Assembly (NCBI RefSeq): GCF_005863245.1
Contig: NZ_VBUT01000003.1
Span: forward strand, 310,001-374,000
DNA: 64,000 nt
Direction: 5' to 3'
Origin: Nocardia cyriacigeorgica
GTDB lineage: Bacteria > Actinomycetota > Actinomycetes > Mycobacteriales > Mycobacteriaceae
Part shown: positions 52,550 to 63,052 of the stretch, piece by piece
Numbering within the stretch: position 1 is the first letter of the stretch
Layout of the letters: the number at the start of each line of letters is the position of its first letter
Notes under the pieces: model-generated
Told to the model about the DNA's origin: nothing
What the model saw: only the letters and a program-made list of their open reading frames with translations
Databases searched by the model: none
Translations under genes and position numbers: made by a program

Positions 52550-53599
52550 GGCGGCCAGGCTGCGCCGGTAGCTCGTCAGCCAGTCCAGCCAGGCATCGAG
52601 TTCCTCGAATGCCTTGGCCAGCGGCTGCGCCGAGGACAGGAACACATCGTGGCGCGCGCCGTCGATCGGCACGATCGAGGTGCGATCACCCAGGCAGCCG
52701 GCCCAGCGCTGGATCTGCCTGACATCGAGCACCGCGTCGGCCACGTCCACGGCCGGGCCGTACTTGCGGGCGAACTTCGTCAACCGGGACCGCAGCAGCA
52801 GCGACGGCACCCCGATATCGAGACCGGCGTGCAGTTGCGCGTGTCCGCGGCGGATGGCACGCAACCAGCCGAAGCGCACCGGGAAACCGTGCAGCGGCTT
52901 CCAATCGAGGTTGTAGTCCCACTCGCCGGACGCGGTGTGGTGCAGGCTGGCGCCGTAGGCGTCGGTCTTGGCCAGCGGCAGCTCGTCGCGGGACCGGAAA
53001 CGGCCGAGCGCGTGGATGATCGGGGTGCCGACCGTGCGGTAGTAGGACGGGCCCTGCAAATCGAACCAGGGACTGTTGAGCACCAGCCCGGTGATCCCGG
53101 CGGCCGCCGTGCCACCGGCCCGGTTCAACCGGTCCAGCCACAGCGGCACGACCAGCCCACCGGTCGAGTGGGCCACCAGCAGCACTTCCTTACCGGTCTC
53201 GGCGCGGATGATGCGCAATGCCTCGTCGAGTTCGGCGTCGTAGAGCGCCAGATCGCTGACATAGTGCGGCGTCTGCCCCTCGCGCAGCGACCGGCCGCAC
53301 TTGCGCAGGTCGAGGGCATAGAACTGGTGCCCGCGGTCGGCGAAATGCTCGGCCAGATGCCGCTGGAAGAAGTAGTCGGTGAACCCGTGGACGTAGAGCA
53401 CCGCGCTCTCGGTACTCGCCGCGGCGTCGCCACCGGCGGGGACGTGGCGCACCAGGGTGGCGACGGCCCGGCCCTCACCGTCGGGGTCGGCACCGAAGTC
53501 GAGGGTGCGCTGCTCGTAATCGGCGCCGAGGATATCGGGCTGCCAGTCGGCGGTCCGGGTGCCGGTGCGGGAATCGACCGAGGTCTCGTTCGTCACCAC
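52529..53599 (-). CDS. Alpha/beta-hydrolase, monoacylglycerol-lipase-like (Rv2854-like)
   Basis: A 356-residue serine-hydrolase fold: LYVHGFTDYFFQRHLAEHFADRGHQFYALDLRKCGRSLREGQTPHYVSDLALYDAELDEALRII, nucleophile Ser in LLVAHSTGGLVVPLWLD, Asp and His expected near VADAVLD and DGARHDVFLSS. The pattern resembles monoglyceride-lipase-like enzymes and the M. tuberculosis Rv2854 product, which lies next to mqo. GTG 53599 or 53596. It has no signal peptide. The 3' end overlaps the gene before it by 21 bp. Confidence 0.9.
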   Translation of the reverse strand: MVTNETSVDSRTGTRTADWQPDILGADYEQRTLDFGADPDGEGRAVATLVRHVPAGGDAAASTESAVLYVHGFTDYFFQRHLAEHFADRGHQFYALDLRKCGRSLREGQTPHYVSDLALYDAELDEALRIIRAETGKEVLLVAHSTGGLVVPLWLDRLNRAGGTAAAGITGLVLNSPWFDLQGPSYYRTVGTPIIHALGRFRSRDELPLAKTDAYGASLHHTASGEWDYNLDWKPLHGFPVRFGWLRAIRRGHAQLHAGLDIGVPSLLLRSRLTKFARKYGPAVDVADAVLDVRQIQRWAGCLGDRTSIVPIDGARHDVFLSSAQPLAKAFEELDAWLDWLTSYRRSLAASPEAGA

Positions 53600-53771
53600 C
53601 TCAATCTAAGCGACACCGCGATCGCGGGCGAGCGGCCGCCCCGCCGACCGGGCGCAGCGACGCGCCGGGAGGAATCTTTGTCACATTCGCCGGGTTCGTT
53701 GCTGGTCTGCGCGGTGGTGAGGTGCACAATTGGCGGTAGGTGAACGGCGGGTAACCTACATCCCGCCGACG

Positions 53772-53793
53772 CCCGTGTCGGTGACGACACGGG
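53772..53793 (+). promoter_or_regulatory. Inverted repeat in the mqo leader
   Basis: CCCGTGTCG (53772-53780) and CGACACGGG (53785-53793) are perfect 9-base arms around GTGA, 90 bp upstream of the mqo GTG. It may be an operator or an mRNA hairpin; the two cannot be told apart from sequence. Confidence 0.4.
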
Positions 53794-53882
53794 ATGTCGT
53801 TACAACCGCATAGTGCCCGTGCCCAGGCGGAGCCACCTCAGCCGGTGGGGCCGCGCACCAGGACAAGGAAGTCGATCTACCC

Positions 53883-55406
53883 GTGCCGAACGCTGACCTG
53901 ACTGAAAAGACCGATGTAGTACTCATCGGTGCCGGCATCATGAGCGCCACCCTGGGTGCGCTGCTTCGTCAGCTGCAGCCGGACTGGTCGATCACGGTGT
54001 TCGAGCGCCTCGACGCCGCCGCGGCCGAGAGCAGCGACCCCTGGAACAACGCGGGCACCGGCCACTCGGCGCTGTGTGAACTCAACTACAGCCCGCAGAA
54101 GCCGGACGGCTCGGTCGACGTGAGCAAGGCCGTCGACATCAACGAGCGGTTCCAGGTTTCGCGCCAGTTCTGGGCCTACGCCGTGGAGAACGGTGTGCTC
54201 GGCGATCCGTCGCAGTTCATCAACCCGATCCCGCACGTCAGCTTCACCCACGGCGCCGACGATGTGCAGTACCTGCGCAAGCGCTACGAGGCGCTGGCCC
54301 CGCATCCGCTGTTCGCGGGCATGGAGTTCATCGACAGCCCCGACGAGTTCTCCCGCCGCCTGCCGCTGATGGCGCGTGGCCGCGACTTCTCCGAACCGAT
54401 CGCGCTGAACTGGACCAATGGCGGCACCGATATCGACTTCGGCTCGCTGACCAAGCAGCTGCTGGCCTACATCGGCTCCGCCGGCGCCGATATCGCCTTC
54501 GGCCACGAGGTGCGCGACCTCAGCAAGCAGTCCGACGGCACCTGGCGGGTCAAGGTGCGCAACCTGCGCACCGGCAAGTCCCGCACCGTGGTGTCGAAGT
54601 TCGTCTTCGTCGGCGCCGGTGGCGGTGCGCTGCCGCTGCTGCAGAAGTCGGGCATCAAGGAGATCAAGGGCTTCGCCGGCTTCCCGGTCAGCGGTCAGTT
54701 CCTGCGCTGCACCAACCCCGAGCTGATCGCCCGCCACGACGCCAAGGTCTACGGCAAGGCCGCGGTCGGCGCCCCGCCGATGTCGGTGCCGCACCTGGAC
54801 ACCCGCGTCATCAACGGCAAGCCCGGCCTGCTGTTCGGCCCGTACGCCGGCTGGACCCCGATGTTCCTCAAGGACGGCAAGTACACCGACCTGTTCAAGT
54901 CGATCCGCCCGGGCAATATCGCCCCCATGCTCGGCGTCGGCGTCACCGAACTGGGCCTGGTGAAGTACCTGGTGTCCGAGCTGCTGAAGTCGGAGGCGGG
55001 CAAGGTCTACACCATGGAGGAGTTCATCCCCCGCGCCGAGGCCAAGGACTGGGAGATCATCACCGCCGGTCAGCGCGTGCAGATCATTCGCCGCAAGGGC
55101 ATCGGCGGCGTGCTCGAACTGGGCACCGCCGTCATCGCGGCCCAGGACGGCACCATCGCCGGTCTGCTCGGCGCCTCGCCCGGCGCCTCGACCTGTGTCA
55201 CCGCGATGCTCGATGTGCTGCAGCGCTGCTTCCCCCGCGAGTACGCCGACTGGACGCCGAAGCTGAAGGAAATGGTGCCCTCGCTCGGGGTGAAGCTGTC
55301 GGAGAACCAGGCGCTGTTCCAGGAGGTCTGGGACTGGACCTCCAAGGCCCTGCAGCTCGATTCCACCGCCACGCCGGGGACCGTGGGGGTCGCGCCGACG
55401 GCGTAG
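53883..55406 (+). CDS. mqo: Malate:quinone oxidoreductase
   Basis: Peripheral membrane FAD enzyme that oxidises malate to oxaloacetate and passes electrons to menaquinone, the TCA-cycle step. The Rossmann motif is [18 protein letters not shown] (10-27), and typical segments are [63 protein letters not shown] and [24 protein letters not shown] 53883, 507 residues. Neighbours (hydrolase upstream, GNAT downstream) are as in M. tuberculosis Rv2852c. Confidence 0.97.
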   Translation: MPNADLTEKTDVVLIGAGIMSATLGALLRQLQPDWSITVFERLDAAAAESSDPWNNAGTGHSALCELNYSPQKPDGSVDVSKAVDINERFQVSRQFWAYAVENGVLGDPSQFINPIPHVSFTHGADDVQYLRKRYEALAPHPLFAGMEFIDSPDEFSRRLPLMARGRDFSEPIALNWTNGGTDIDFGSLTKQLLAYIGSAGADIAFGHEVRDLSKQSDGTWRVKVRNLRTGKSRTVVSKFVFVGAGGGALPLLQKSGIKEIKGFAGFPVSGQFLRCTNPELIARHDAKVYGKAAVGAPPMSVPHLDTRVINGKPGLLFGPYAGWTPMFLKDGKYTDLFKSIRPGNIAPMLGVGVTELGLVKYLVSELLKSEAGKVYTMEEFIPRAEAKDWEIITAGQRVQIIRRKGIGGVLELGTAVIAAQDGTIAGLLGASPGASTCVTAMLDVLQRCFPREYADWTPKLKEMVPSLGVKLSENQALFQEVWDWTSKALQLDSTATPGTVGVAPTA

Positions 55407-55424
55407 GTGTGATAGCAAGACGCG

Positions 55425-55874
55425 ATGATGTCAACGGTTGCTCTCAAACGGTCATGGGCACAGGATCTCGATACCGCCACCCTGTACCAGCTGTTGAAAC
55501 TTCGCGTCGAAGTCTTTGTCGTAGAACAGAAATGCGCGTACCCGGAGCTGGACGGACTCGACCTGCTACCGGAAACGCGCCACTTCTGGCTCGATGACGA
55601 AGGCGAGGTCATCGCGACCCTTCGGCTGCTCGAAGAGCACCACGACGGCGTGAAGTCCTTCCGCATCGGACGGCTGTGCACCGCGGTCCCCGCCCGCGGG
55701 CACGGCTACACGACCCGGCTGTTGCAAGCCGCGCTGGCCGAAGTGGGTTCGGACACCGTGCGCATCAACGCGCAGACCTATTTGATCGACCTGTACAGCA
55801 AGCACGGGTTCGAGGTCGACGGCGAGGAGTTCGTCGACGACGGGGTCCCGCACGTTCCCATGCGCAAGGGCTGA
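55425..55874 (+). CDS. ElaA-type GNAT acetyltransferase
   Basis: A 149-residue GNAT protein of the ElaA group: W-A-Q-D-L-D-T-A-T-L-Y-Q-L-L-K-L-RVEVFVVEQKCAYPELDGLDLLPETRHF, the acetyl-CoA loop RLCTAVPARGHGYTTRLLQAAL and INAQTYLIDLYSKHGFEVDGEEFVDDGVPHVPM. Substrate unknown. ATG 55425 or the following ATG 55428. It lies 18 bp after mqo, so likely in the same transcript. The M. tuberculosis homologue is Rv2851c. Confidence 0.93.
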   Translation: MMSTVALKRSWAQDLDTATLYQLLKLRVEVFVVEQKCAYPELDGLDLLPETRHFWLDDEGEVIATLRLLEEHHDGVKSFRIGRLCTAVPARGHGYTTRLLQAALAEVGSDTVRINAQTYLIDLYSKHGFEVDGEEFVDDGVPHVPMRKG

Positions 55875-55951
55875 CGCCCGATCGTCTGCGCCGGTATCGA
55901 TCAGTTCGCGAACGCGAGTCGGCACCGGCGCAGATCGGGACAGCGAAAGCC

Positions 55952-55977
55952 ATGCCCCGATCACCGTGCCGGGGCAT
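55952..55977 (+). terminator. Hairpin after the elaA-type gene
   Basis: ATGCCCCG (55952-55959) pairs perfectly with CGGGGCAT (55970-55977) around a 10-base loop. It lies between the GNAT gene and the chelatase-like gene; no T-run. Confidence 0.55.
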
Positions 55978-56044
55978 CGACAGGCGTGCGGCGGTTCCGG
56001 AGGTCGGCGTCGGACCGGCCGGTCGGCCCGCCTAGAGTCGATGT

Positions 56045-58081
56045 GTGTCCGTGTCGCATGTCGAAACCGCAGAGTCGTCGTCCGCCGCAGGCCGCCCGCA
56101 GAGCGGAACCGGTAACGGTGACGAGGCCGGGTTCCCGTTCTCCGCGGTCGTCGGGCAGGAACGGCTGCAACTGGCGCTGATCCTGTGCGCGGTGCACCCC
56201 GGCATCGGCGGAGTGCTGGTGCGCGGCGAGAAGGGCACCGCCAAATCGACGGTGGTGCGGGCGCTGGCCCAGCTGCTGCCGCCGGTCGTGGACGAGACCG
56301 GCGCACGCCCGGCCCGGCTGGTGGAACTGCCGGTCGGCGCCACCGAGGACCGCGTGGTCGGCTCGCTCGACCTGGAACGGGTGCTGCGCGACGGCGAGCA
56401 GGCCTTCCGGCCCGGACTGCTGGCGGCCGCCCATCACGGCGTGCTCTACGTCGACGAGGTGAACCTGCTGCATGACCACCTCGTGGATGTGCTGCTCGAC
56501 GCCGCCGCCATGGGCCGGGTGCACATCGAACGCGACGGCGTCTCGCATTCGCATCCCGCGCGTTTCGTGCTGGTCGGCACCATGAACCCGGAAGAGGGCG
56601 AGCTGCGGCCGCAGCTGCTGGACCGGTTCGGGCTGACCGTCGACGTGGCCGCCTCCCGCGACGTCGACGTGCGGATGGCGGTGGTACGCCGCCGCCTGGA
56701 CTACGAGGCCGATCCCGACGGGTTCGCCGCCCGCTACGCCGCCGCCGACCGCGAGGTCGCCGAGCGCATTCTCACCGCCCGCGACCGGCTGCCCGAGGTC
56801 GCGCTCGATGATGTGGAGCTGCGGCGGATCGCGGCCCTGTGTGCCGCCTTCGACGTCGACGGTATGCGGGCGGATCTGGTGGTCGCGCGCACCGCCACGG
56901 CGCACGCCGCTTGGCGCGGCAGTGACACCGTCACCGAGGACGATGTGCGGGTGGCCGCCGAACTCGCGCTGCCGCACCGGCGCAGGCGCGACCCGTTCGA
57001 CGAGCCGGGGATCAGCGACGACCAGCTCGACGAGGCCATGCGCGAGGCCGGCGAAGAAGCCGAGCGGGCGCCCGAGCCGGAAACCGAACCCGAGTCCGAG
57101 CACGCGCCCGCCGAGAACGACCCTGCCGCAGGCAACGCCCCCGACACCGAAGAGCCCGACGACGATCCCGAGGGCCCGCCGGATCCCCCTGGCGGCGGCC
57201 AGGATTCGCCGAAGAGCGGCGAGGGCGGGCAGTCGAAGCAGGGCCGCACCGGTACCCCCGCAACGACGTCGGCCAAGCCACCGCGCTGGGAGGTGCCCGG
57301 CGTCGGCGAAGGCGCTCCGGGCCGTCGCTCGCGCGCACAGACCAGACAGGGCCGGATGGTCCGCCCGGACACCGACACCACCGGTGGTTTGCATCTGCTC
57401 GGGACTGTTTTCGCCGCCGCGCCACATCAGCATGCGCGCGGCCGGGCCGGCGGGCCGCTGAGGTTGGCGGCCGAGGATCTGCGCGGCGCCTATCGCGAAG
57501 GGCGCGAAGGCAATCTGGTGGTCTTCGTGGTCGATGCCTCCGGATCCATGGCGGCGCGTGATCGGCTCTCGGCGGTGACCGGCGCGGTGGTCGCGTTGCT
57601 GCGCGATGCGTATCAGCGGCGGGACAAGGTCGCGGTGATCACCGTGCGCGGGGCCGAGGCGGAGCTGGTGCTGCCGCCGACGTCATCGGTCGATATCGCG
57701 GTGCGGCGGCTGGCCGGAATGCGTACCGGCGGAAAGACTCCGCTCGCCGCCGGGCTGCTGAAGGCGCGCGAGGTGGTGTTGCGCGAGCGAGTGCGCGATC
57801 CGCGCCGCCGCCCGATGCTCGTGCTGCTGACCGACGGTCGCGCCACCGGCGGCACCGATCCGGTCCTCCGGGCGCGTGCCGCGGCAAGGTTGCTCGCGGC
57901 CGAGGCGGTGACGGCGATGGTCGTCGATTGCGAGCGCGGCATGATCCGGCTCGGCCTGGCCGCTGAACTGGCCCGCGAACTGCGCGGTGACTGCGTGCGC
58001 CTGGGTGAGCTGACCGGCGAGGCGGTGGCCGGGGTGGTGCGAGAGTCCGCGCGAGTCGGCGGGGCGATCCGGGCGGCGTGA
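56045..58081 (+). CDS. Putative magnesium/cobalt chelatase, fused I-D type (Rv2850c-like)
   Basis: A 678-residue fusion of a BchI/CobS-like AAA+ module and a BchD-like von Willebrand A module. The ATPase has Walker [10 protein letters not shown] (about 60-68), Walker [11 protein letters not shown] and sensor region [19 protein letters not shown] long acidic Pro/Glu linker (about 335-420) leads to the vWA MIDAS site DASGSM (Asp497) with TDGRATGG. It is next to cobO and cobB, so it is thought to help insert cobalt or another metal, together with a CobN-type subunit encoded elsewhere. GTG 56045. Confidence 0.93.
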   Translation: MSVSHVETAESSSAAGRPQSGTGNGDEAGFPFSAVVGQERLQLALILCAVHPGIGGVLVRGEKGTAKSTVVRALAQLLPPVVDETGARPARLVELPVGATEDRVVGSLDLERVLRDGEQAFRPGLLAAAHHGVLYVDEVNLLHDHLVDVLLDAAAMGRVHIERDGVSHSHPARFVLVGTMNPEEGELRPQLLDRFGLTVDVAASRDVDVRMAVVRRRLDYEADPDGFAARYAAADREVAERILTARDRLPEVALDDVELRRIAALCAAFDVDGMRADLVVARTATAHAAWRGSDTVTEDDVRVAAELALPHRRRRDPFDEPGISDDQLDEAMREAGEEAERAPEPETEPESEHAPAENDPAAGNAPDTEEPDDDPEGPPDPPGGGQDSPKSGEGGQSKQGRTGTPATTSAKPPRWEVPGVGEGAPGRRSRAQTRQGRMVRPDTDTTGGLHLLGTVFAAAPHQHARGRAGGPLRLAAEDLRGAYREGREGNLVVFVVDASGSMAARDRLSAVTGAVVALLRDAYQRRDKVAVITVRGAEAELVLPPTSSVDIAVRRLAGMRTGGKTPLAAGLLKAREVVLRERVRDPRRRPMLVLLTDGRATGGTDPVLRARAAARLLAAEAVTAMVVDCERGMIRLGLAAELARELRGDCVRLGELTGEAVAGVVRESARVGGAIRAA

Positions 58082-58262
58082 GCACGTGGCGCGCAGTCCC
58101 AGGGCCGCGGCTCGACCGTCATGGACGTCGTGAGCCGGCGTGCGATCGGATTCGCACCAGGCCGAGTCAGCGGTGCGGAGCGGGATGCGCCTGGCAGACG
58201 CTGCGCAGCTGACCGGCTACGCGTGTGCGACTGCGAAATACAGGAATCAGTGAGGAGATTCG

Positions 58263-58870
58263 ATGCCCAAGGGTGTGCCGGAGACGGTTCCCGACGACGG
58301 TCTGACCACGCGACAGCGCCGTAACCAGCCGGTGCTCGCCGTGCACACCGGTCCGGGCAAGGGCAAGTCCACCGCCGCGTTCGGGATGGCGCTGCGGGCC
58401 TGGAACCAGGGCTTCGATATCGCGGTGTTCCAGTTCGTGAAGAGCGCCAAATGGAAGGTCGGCGAGGAGGCGGCCTTCCGCACCCTCGGCCGCCTGCACG
58501 AGGAGACCGGCGCCGGTGGCGCGGTGGAATGGCACAAGATGGGTGAGGGCTGGTCCTGGACCCGCAAGCACGGCACCGAGGAAGATCACGCCGCCGCCGC
58601 ACTGGCCGGATGGCAGGAGATCGCCCGGCGCCTGTCCGCCGAACAGCACCGGTTCTACGTGCTGGACGAGTTCACCTACCCGCTCAAATGGGGCTGGGTG
58701 GAGGTGGACGAGGTGGTCGAGACGCTGCGTAACCGCCCGGGCAACCAGCACGTCGTGATCACCGGCCGCGACGCCCCGCCCGCTCTGATCGAGGCCGCCG
58801 ACCTGGTGACGGAGATGACGAAGATCAAGCACCCGATGGACGCCGGGCGCAAGGGCCAGCGCGGGATCGA

Positions 58871-58877
<7 letters not shown>
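58263..58877 (+). CDS. cobO: Corrinoid adenosyltransferase
   Basis: Transfers adenosyl from ATP to the cobalt of cob(I)yrinic acid a,c-diamide. The P-loop is GPGKGKSTAAFG (about 31-42), and typical segments are FQFVKSAKWKVGEEAAF, MGEGWSWTRKHGTEEDHAAAALAGWQEIA, YVLDEFTYPLKWGWV and [40 protein letters not shown]. ATG 58263 follows GAGGAG about 7 bases upstream. 204 residues. The 181 bp before it show no gene and no convincing B12-riboswitch box. Confidence 0.96.
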
Positions 58878-59178
<301 letters not shown>

Positions 59179-59182
<4 letters not shown>

Positions 59183-60861
59183 GCGCACCCGCAATCGTGA
59201 TCGCCGCTCCCGCCTCGGGCAGCGGCAAGACGACCGTGGCGACGGGCCTCGTCGGTGCGTTGCGGCGCGCCGGGCATCGGGTGGCGCCGTTCAAAGTCGG
59301 CCCCGACTACATCGACCCCGGCTATCACGGGCTCGCGGCCGGGCGTCCTGGACGCAACCTGGACCCGGTGCTGTGCGGCGCCGAGCGGGTGGTGCCGCTG
59401 TACCGGCACGGGTCGGCCGGATGTGATCTCGCGGTGGTCGAGGGCGTGATGGGCCTGTTCGACGGCCGCATCGACGCCGCCGACGTCAGTCCGGTGGCCG
59501 AGGGGTCGACGGCTCAGGTCGCGGCGATGCTCGGCGCGCCCGTGGTGCTGGTGGTCGACGCCAGGGGCCACAGCCAGAGCCTGGCCGCGCTGCTGCACGG
59601 ATTCGCCACCTACGACAGCTCCATCCGGCTCGGCGGGGTGATCCTCAACCGGGTCGGCAGCGAACGCCATGAGCAGGTGCTGCGCGCGGCCTGCGATCGG
59701 GTGGGACTACCCGTGCTCGGCTCGTTGCCGCGCATGGCCGAACTCGAAGTCCCGTCCCGCCACCTCGGGCTGATCCCGGCCGTCGAACACGGGGCTGCCG
59801 CGACCGCCGCGGTGTCCGCGATGACCGATCTGGTCGCGGCCCACGTCGATCTGGGCGCGATTGCGGCCCTGGCCGCGTCCTCGGCGGCCGGTCCGGCGTG
59901 GAGCCCGGAAGCGGCCCTGTATGCCGGGGCGACAAGCGAATTCCGCCGTGTGCCTCACCCCGAAGGAGCGAACGAGCTCGACCGGAGCGCCGAGAGCGGC
60001 GACGATGGCCGCAGCTCTGGTCCAGTGCACGGGAGGTCCCGTGGTCCTGCGATTCACGAAGAGGCGGCGGATGGGTCAGATAGCAGCCGCGCAGTCGCTG
60101 GATCCGCCCAGGAACCGGCAGCGTTCGGCACCGCGAGCCCGGCCGATCCCGACCGCGCGATCGCCTCACCCGGCGGTCGGCTGATCGCGACGACCAGTGA
60201 CGGCGGGCTGATCGCGATGACCGGCGACGGCCCGGTGATCGCGATGGCCGGGGGAGCGGCGTTCACGTTCGGGTACGCCGAGCACCGGGAGTTGCTAGAC
60301 GCGGCGGGCGCACGCGTGGCGGTGTTCGACCCGCTGCACGACGAACTTCCCGCGGGCACGGCGGGGTTGGTTTTGCCCGGAGGGTTCCCGGAAGAGCATG
60401 CCGCCGACCTCGCCGCGAACACCCGACTGCTCGCGGCGGTGGCGGCAGCGGCGCAGCGGGGGATGCCGATCCACGCCGAATGTGCGGGACTGCTGTATCT
60501 CACCCGCTCGCTGGACGGGCATGCCATGGCCGGAGTCATCGATGCCACAGCCGAATTCGGCCCACGCCTGACCCTCGGCTACCGCGACGCCGTCGCCCTG
60601 GTCGACTCGCCGTTGTGGCGCGCCGGCGAACGCGTACGAGGCCACGAATTCCACCGCACCCGGCTGATCGGCACCGGGGCCGACGAACCGGCCTGGGGCT
60701 GGCACACCGCCGGTGCCCGGCTCCGCGAAGGCGCCGTCGTGCACCGGGTCCACGCCTCCTACCTGCACACCCACCCGGCCGGAAACCCCGAATCGGTCCT
60801 CCGATTCGTCACCGCCACCGCTGATTTCGCCCGCGCCGATGCCGTCACACGGGTCGACTAG
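59179..60861 (+). CDS. cobB: Cobyrinic acid a,c-diamide synthase with an insertion
   Basis: Amidates carboxylates a and c of (hydrogeno)cobyrinic acid. N-terminal ATPase domain: IAAPASGSGKTT (P-loop 11-19), APFKVGPDYIDPGYHGLAAGRPGRNLDPVL, VVEGVMGLFDGRIDA. C-terminal amidotransferase-like domain: IAMAGGAAFTFGYAEHRELL (from 353), LVLPGGFPEEHAADLAAN and the catalytic Cys435 in HAECAGLLYL. Between them residues about 250-352 form an Ala/Gly/Ser/Asp-rich insertion, making 560 residues instead of about 450. ATG 59179. It is close to cobE at the 3' end. Confidence 0.94.
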
Positions 60862-60880
60862 CGGCATCGGCGAGAGGCAG

Positions 60881-61393
60881 GTGCCGGCATCGCCCGCGCC
60901 GGCGTCAGCCCGACTGGATCGTGACATCGGCGACGGATCGGTGCCGCCGCCGAATTCGCCCGCACCGATTCCGTTACCCGAGCGGAGCAGCGGGGCCAGT
61001 GACAGCGCACCTGCTGGTCGGCTCGAGCTGGCCGTCGGGCTGGGGCTGCGCCCAGGGACGACGGCCGAGCGAATCATCGCCGCGGTCCGAACCGTGCTCG
61101 GCGCACACCCGATCGCCTGCCTCGCCACCGTCGACCGGCGTGCGGCCGAGCCGGGGCTTCGGGCCGCCGCCGCCGAATTCGGCGTCCCCCTTTATTCGTT
61201 CACGCCCGCCGAGCTTGCCGCTGTGCAGGTACCGAATCCGTCCGCCCACGCGATGGATGCGCTGGGTATCCCCGGCGTGGCCGAGGCGGCGGCGTTGCTG
61301 GCGGGGACCGGGGGACTGGTGTTCAGCCGTCGGATCGTCGCCGGTGTGGTGATTGCCGCGGCCGCTGACGGTTCACAGGTGCCCGACGCGTAG
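60881..61393 (+). CDS. cobE: CobE/CbiG C-terminal domain protein
   Basis: The C-terminal about 105 residues match the CobE/CbiG_C domain: [91 protein letters not shown]. This domain serves in cobalamin ring contraction, with precorrin or cobalt-precorrin. GTG 60881 follows a GAGAGG 3 bases upstream, and an earlier ATG at 60839 overlapping cobB is possible; the first about 50 residues are low-complexity, so the true start may be further in. It ends the cobalamin gene group seen here. Confidence 0.75.
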   Translation: MPASPAPASARLDRDIGDGSVPPPNSPAPIPLPERSSGASDSAPAGRLELAVGLGLRPGTTAERIIAAVRTVLGAHPIACLATVDRRAAEPGLRAAAAEFGVPLYSFTPAELAAVQVPNPSAHAMDALGIPGVAEAAALLAGTGGLVFSRRIVAGVVIAAAADGSQVPDA

Positions 61394-61554
61394 CCGCGCC
61401 GAGGCCGAACGGCGTCCCCGCGGTTGGGCACTGACCATCAGCCGCCGGGTTGCGCAGATGGTCGCTGCTCACCGGCACCGGTGCTCGCCACGAAGCTGTC
61501 CCGGGGGGCGAAGGCGGCACCGGCCTGCGCGCGCTGTTCGCGCAGAGCCCCGTC

Positions 61555-62928
61555 CTATTCCAGATGCGGCGCCCGCTGAGTCCAGTGGAATCCGCGTTCG
61601 ATCAGTGCGAACCGCTCGAGCGGAATCTCGTCCAGCACCATATGCACCTGCCGAATTCCCAAGGTGCCGTCGAGGATCAGCCGGTCCGGCGCCGGTTGCT
61701 CATAGGTGAATCTGCCGAGCTGCCACTGGCCGGCGGGGTCGCGGAACAAGGTGATGGTGCGCTGTCCGGGGTCCACTTCTGCGGGCACCCAGGTGAGCGC
61801 GTCGTCCATGCCTTGCAGGTGGACGCCGTCGACGGTGTCGAAGACGATGCGGCGCAGCCGGCCGGCGGTCGGGTCGGCGAAGGGATTCGGCTCGGTGAGC
61901 AGCGGCGGCACCGGCTGACCGGCGACGGAGTACTCGGTGACCGTCCAGATGCCGTACAGCGGTGATCGCGGTCGTGCCGAACCATAGGCATGCCAGGCAT
62001 CCCAGCCTTCGAGCGCCGTCGTCACCAGCAGCCACAGGCCCAACAGCACCTGTGCGGCCGTGGCGAAGCGATTCGCTCGCACGGTACCGAACAGGGGCGC
62101 AGGGGTGGACGGCGCGACTGCCCGGCCGGAGAACAACACCGTTGCCAGACGCCGGCTTTCGGGAGCGAGCAACGCCAGCGAAAGCAGCAGCATGTGGAAG
62201 CTGAACAACTTCACCGGCACATCGAAGGTCATATTGAGCAGGAACACCTGCGCCATCGCGACGGTCGACAGCAGCGCCCCCGCGGTGACCGTCGCGGGCA
62301 GGATCAGCAGCAGCCCGGCGCCGATCTCCGCGCAGCCGAGCGCGATCTCATAGGGCTCGGACGCCGCGGTCTGCGACCACAGCACACCCATCGGGGTCAT
62401 ATCGCCGAACGGTTCGATCAGCCGGTGCAGTGCGAAGGTCATCTGCGACGGCATGACCTTGACCATCCCGTACAGCATCAATGCCCCGGCCAGCGCGAAC
62501 CGCAGCAGCACCCGGAACCAGCCGTCCAGGCGGCGGTAATCGGTGCGTCGCCGGTCGAGCACGCTCCAGATCGCTGTCGCGACGGCCGCCACGACCAGCC
62601 AGCTGAACGCGGCCACCCACAGCGTGACGGTGTCGCCGCTGCCGGTCGGTGCGTACCCGAGCGGTTCCTCGATCCCGAACAGGTGCGCGGCGAACCAGTC
62701 GGTCAGCGGCGGCAGCGACCACCACCGGCCGAGGGTGAGCACCGCTGTTTCCTCAACGCCGACCGAGCGCAGCAGTTGCGCGAGCAGCCACTGGGCGGCG
62801 GTGCCGATCCCGAGATAGACGAACACGAACCGGAACAGCACGCGGGTCGCCGGATGCCACGCGGGCGCGGCCGGGGGACCGTCATCCTGTTCTCGCACCG
62901 GTGCCTGCGACTCGACCAGGGTTGCCAC
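61555..62928 (-). CDS. DoxX-type membrane protein
   Basis: A 457-residue membrane protein with an N-terminal tail (1-25), about seven helices to residue 320 and a C-terminal extracytoplasmic or cytoplasmic beta-rich domain (about 325-457, SPLYGIWTVTEYSVAGQPVPPLLTEP). The central part has DoxX-like features (YGMVKVMPSQMTFALHRLIEPFGDMTPMGVLWSQTAASEPYEIALGCAEIGAGLLLILP). Function unknown; some DoxX proteins act in redox stress. GTG 62928 with GGAAAGG upstream. A paralogue follows upstream on the same strand. The gap 61394-61554 shows nothing else. Confidence 0.85.
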   Translation of the reverse strand: MATLVESQAPVREQDDGPPAAPAWHPATRVLFRFVFVYLGIGTAAQWLLAQLLRSVGVEETAVLTLGRWWSLPPLTDWFAAHLFGIEEPLGYAPTGSGDTVTLWVAAFSWLVVAAVATAIWSVLDRRRTDYRRLDGWFRVLLRFALAGALMLYGMVKVMPSQMTFALHRLIEPFGDMTPMGVLWSQTAASEPYEIALGCAEIGAGLLLILPATVTAGALLSTVAMAQVFLLNMTFDVPVKLFSFHMLLLSLALLAPESRRLATVLFSGRAVAPSTPAPLFGTVRANRFATAAQVLLGLWLLVTTALEGWDAWHAYGSARPRSPLYGIWTVTEYSVAGQPVPPLLTEPNPFADPTAGRLRRIVFDTVDGVHLQGMDDALTWVPAEVDPGQRTITLFRDPAGQWQLGRFTYEQPAPDRLILDGTLGIRQVHMVLDEIPLERFALIERGFHWTQRAPHLE

Positions 62929-63052
62929 TGTTCACCTTTCCCGACTCCGCACCTCACATGAGGTCGCCCTGGCACGCTATGTCAGATCGGGGGTGCGCCG
63001 CGCCCGGGAAAACCTGTGCCCCCATCGTCGGGTGCACAGGTCTTCGGGGGTC

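Noticed and set aside
53877..55418. 513-codon minus-strand frame opposite mqo
   Set aside because: Shadow of the well-conserved mqo codon pattern.
58082..58262. Cobalamin riboswitch before cobO
   Set aside because: No recognisable B12 box or matching stem pattern was found in the 181-bp gap.
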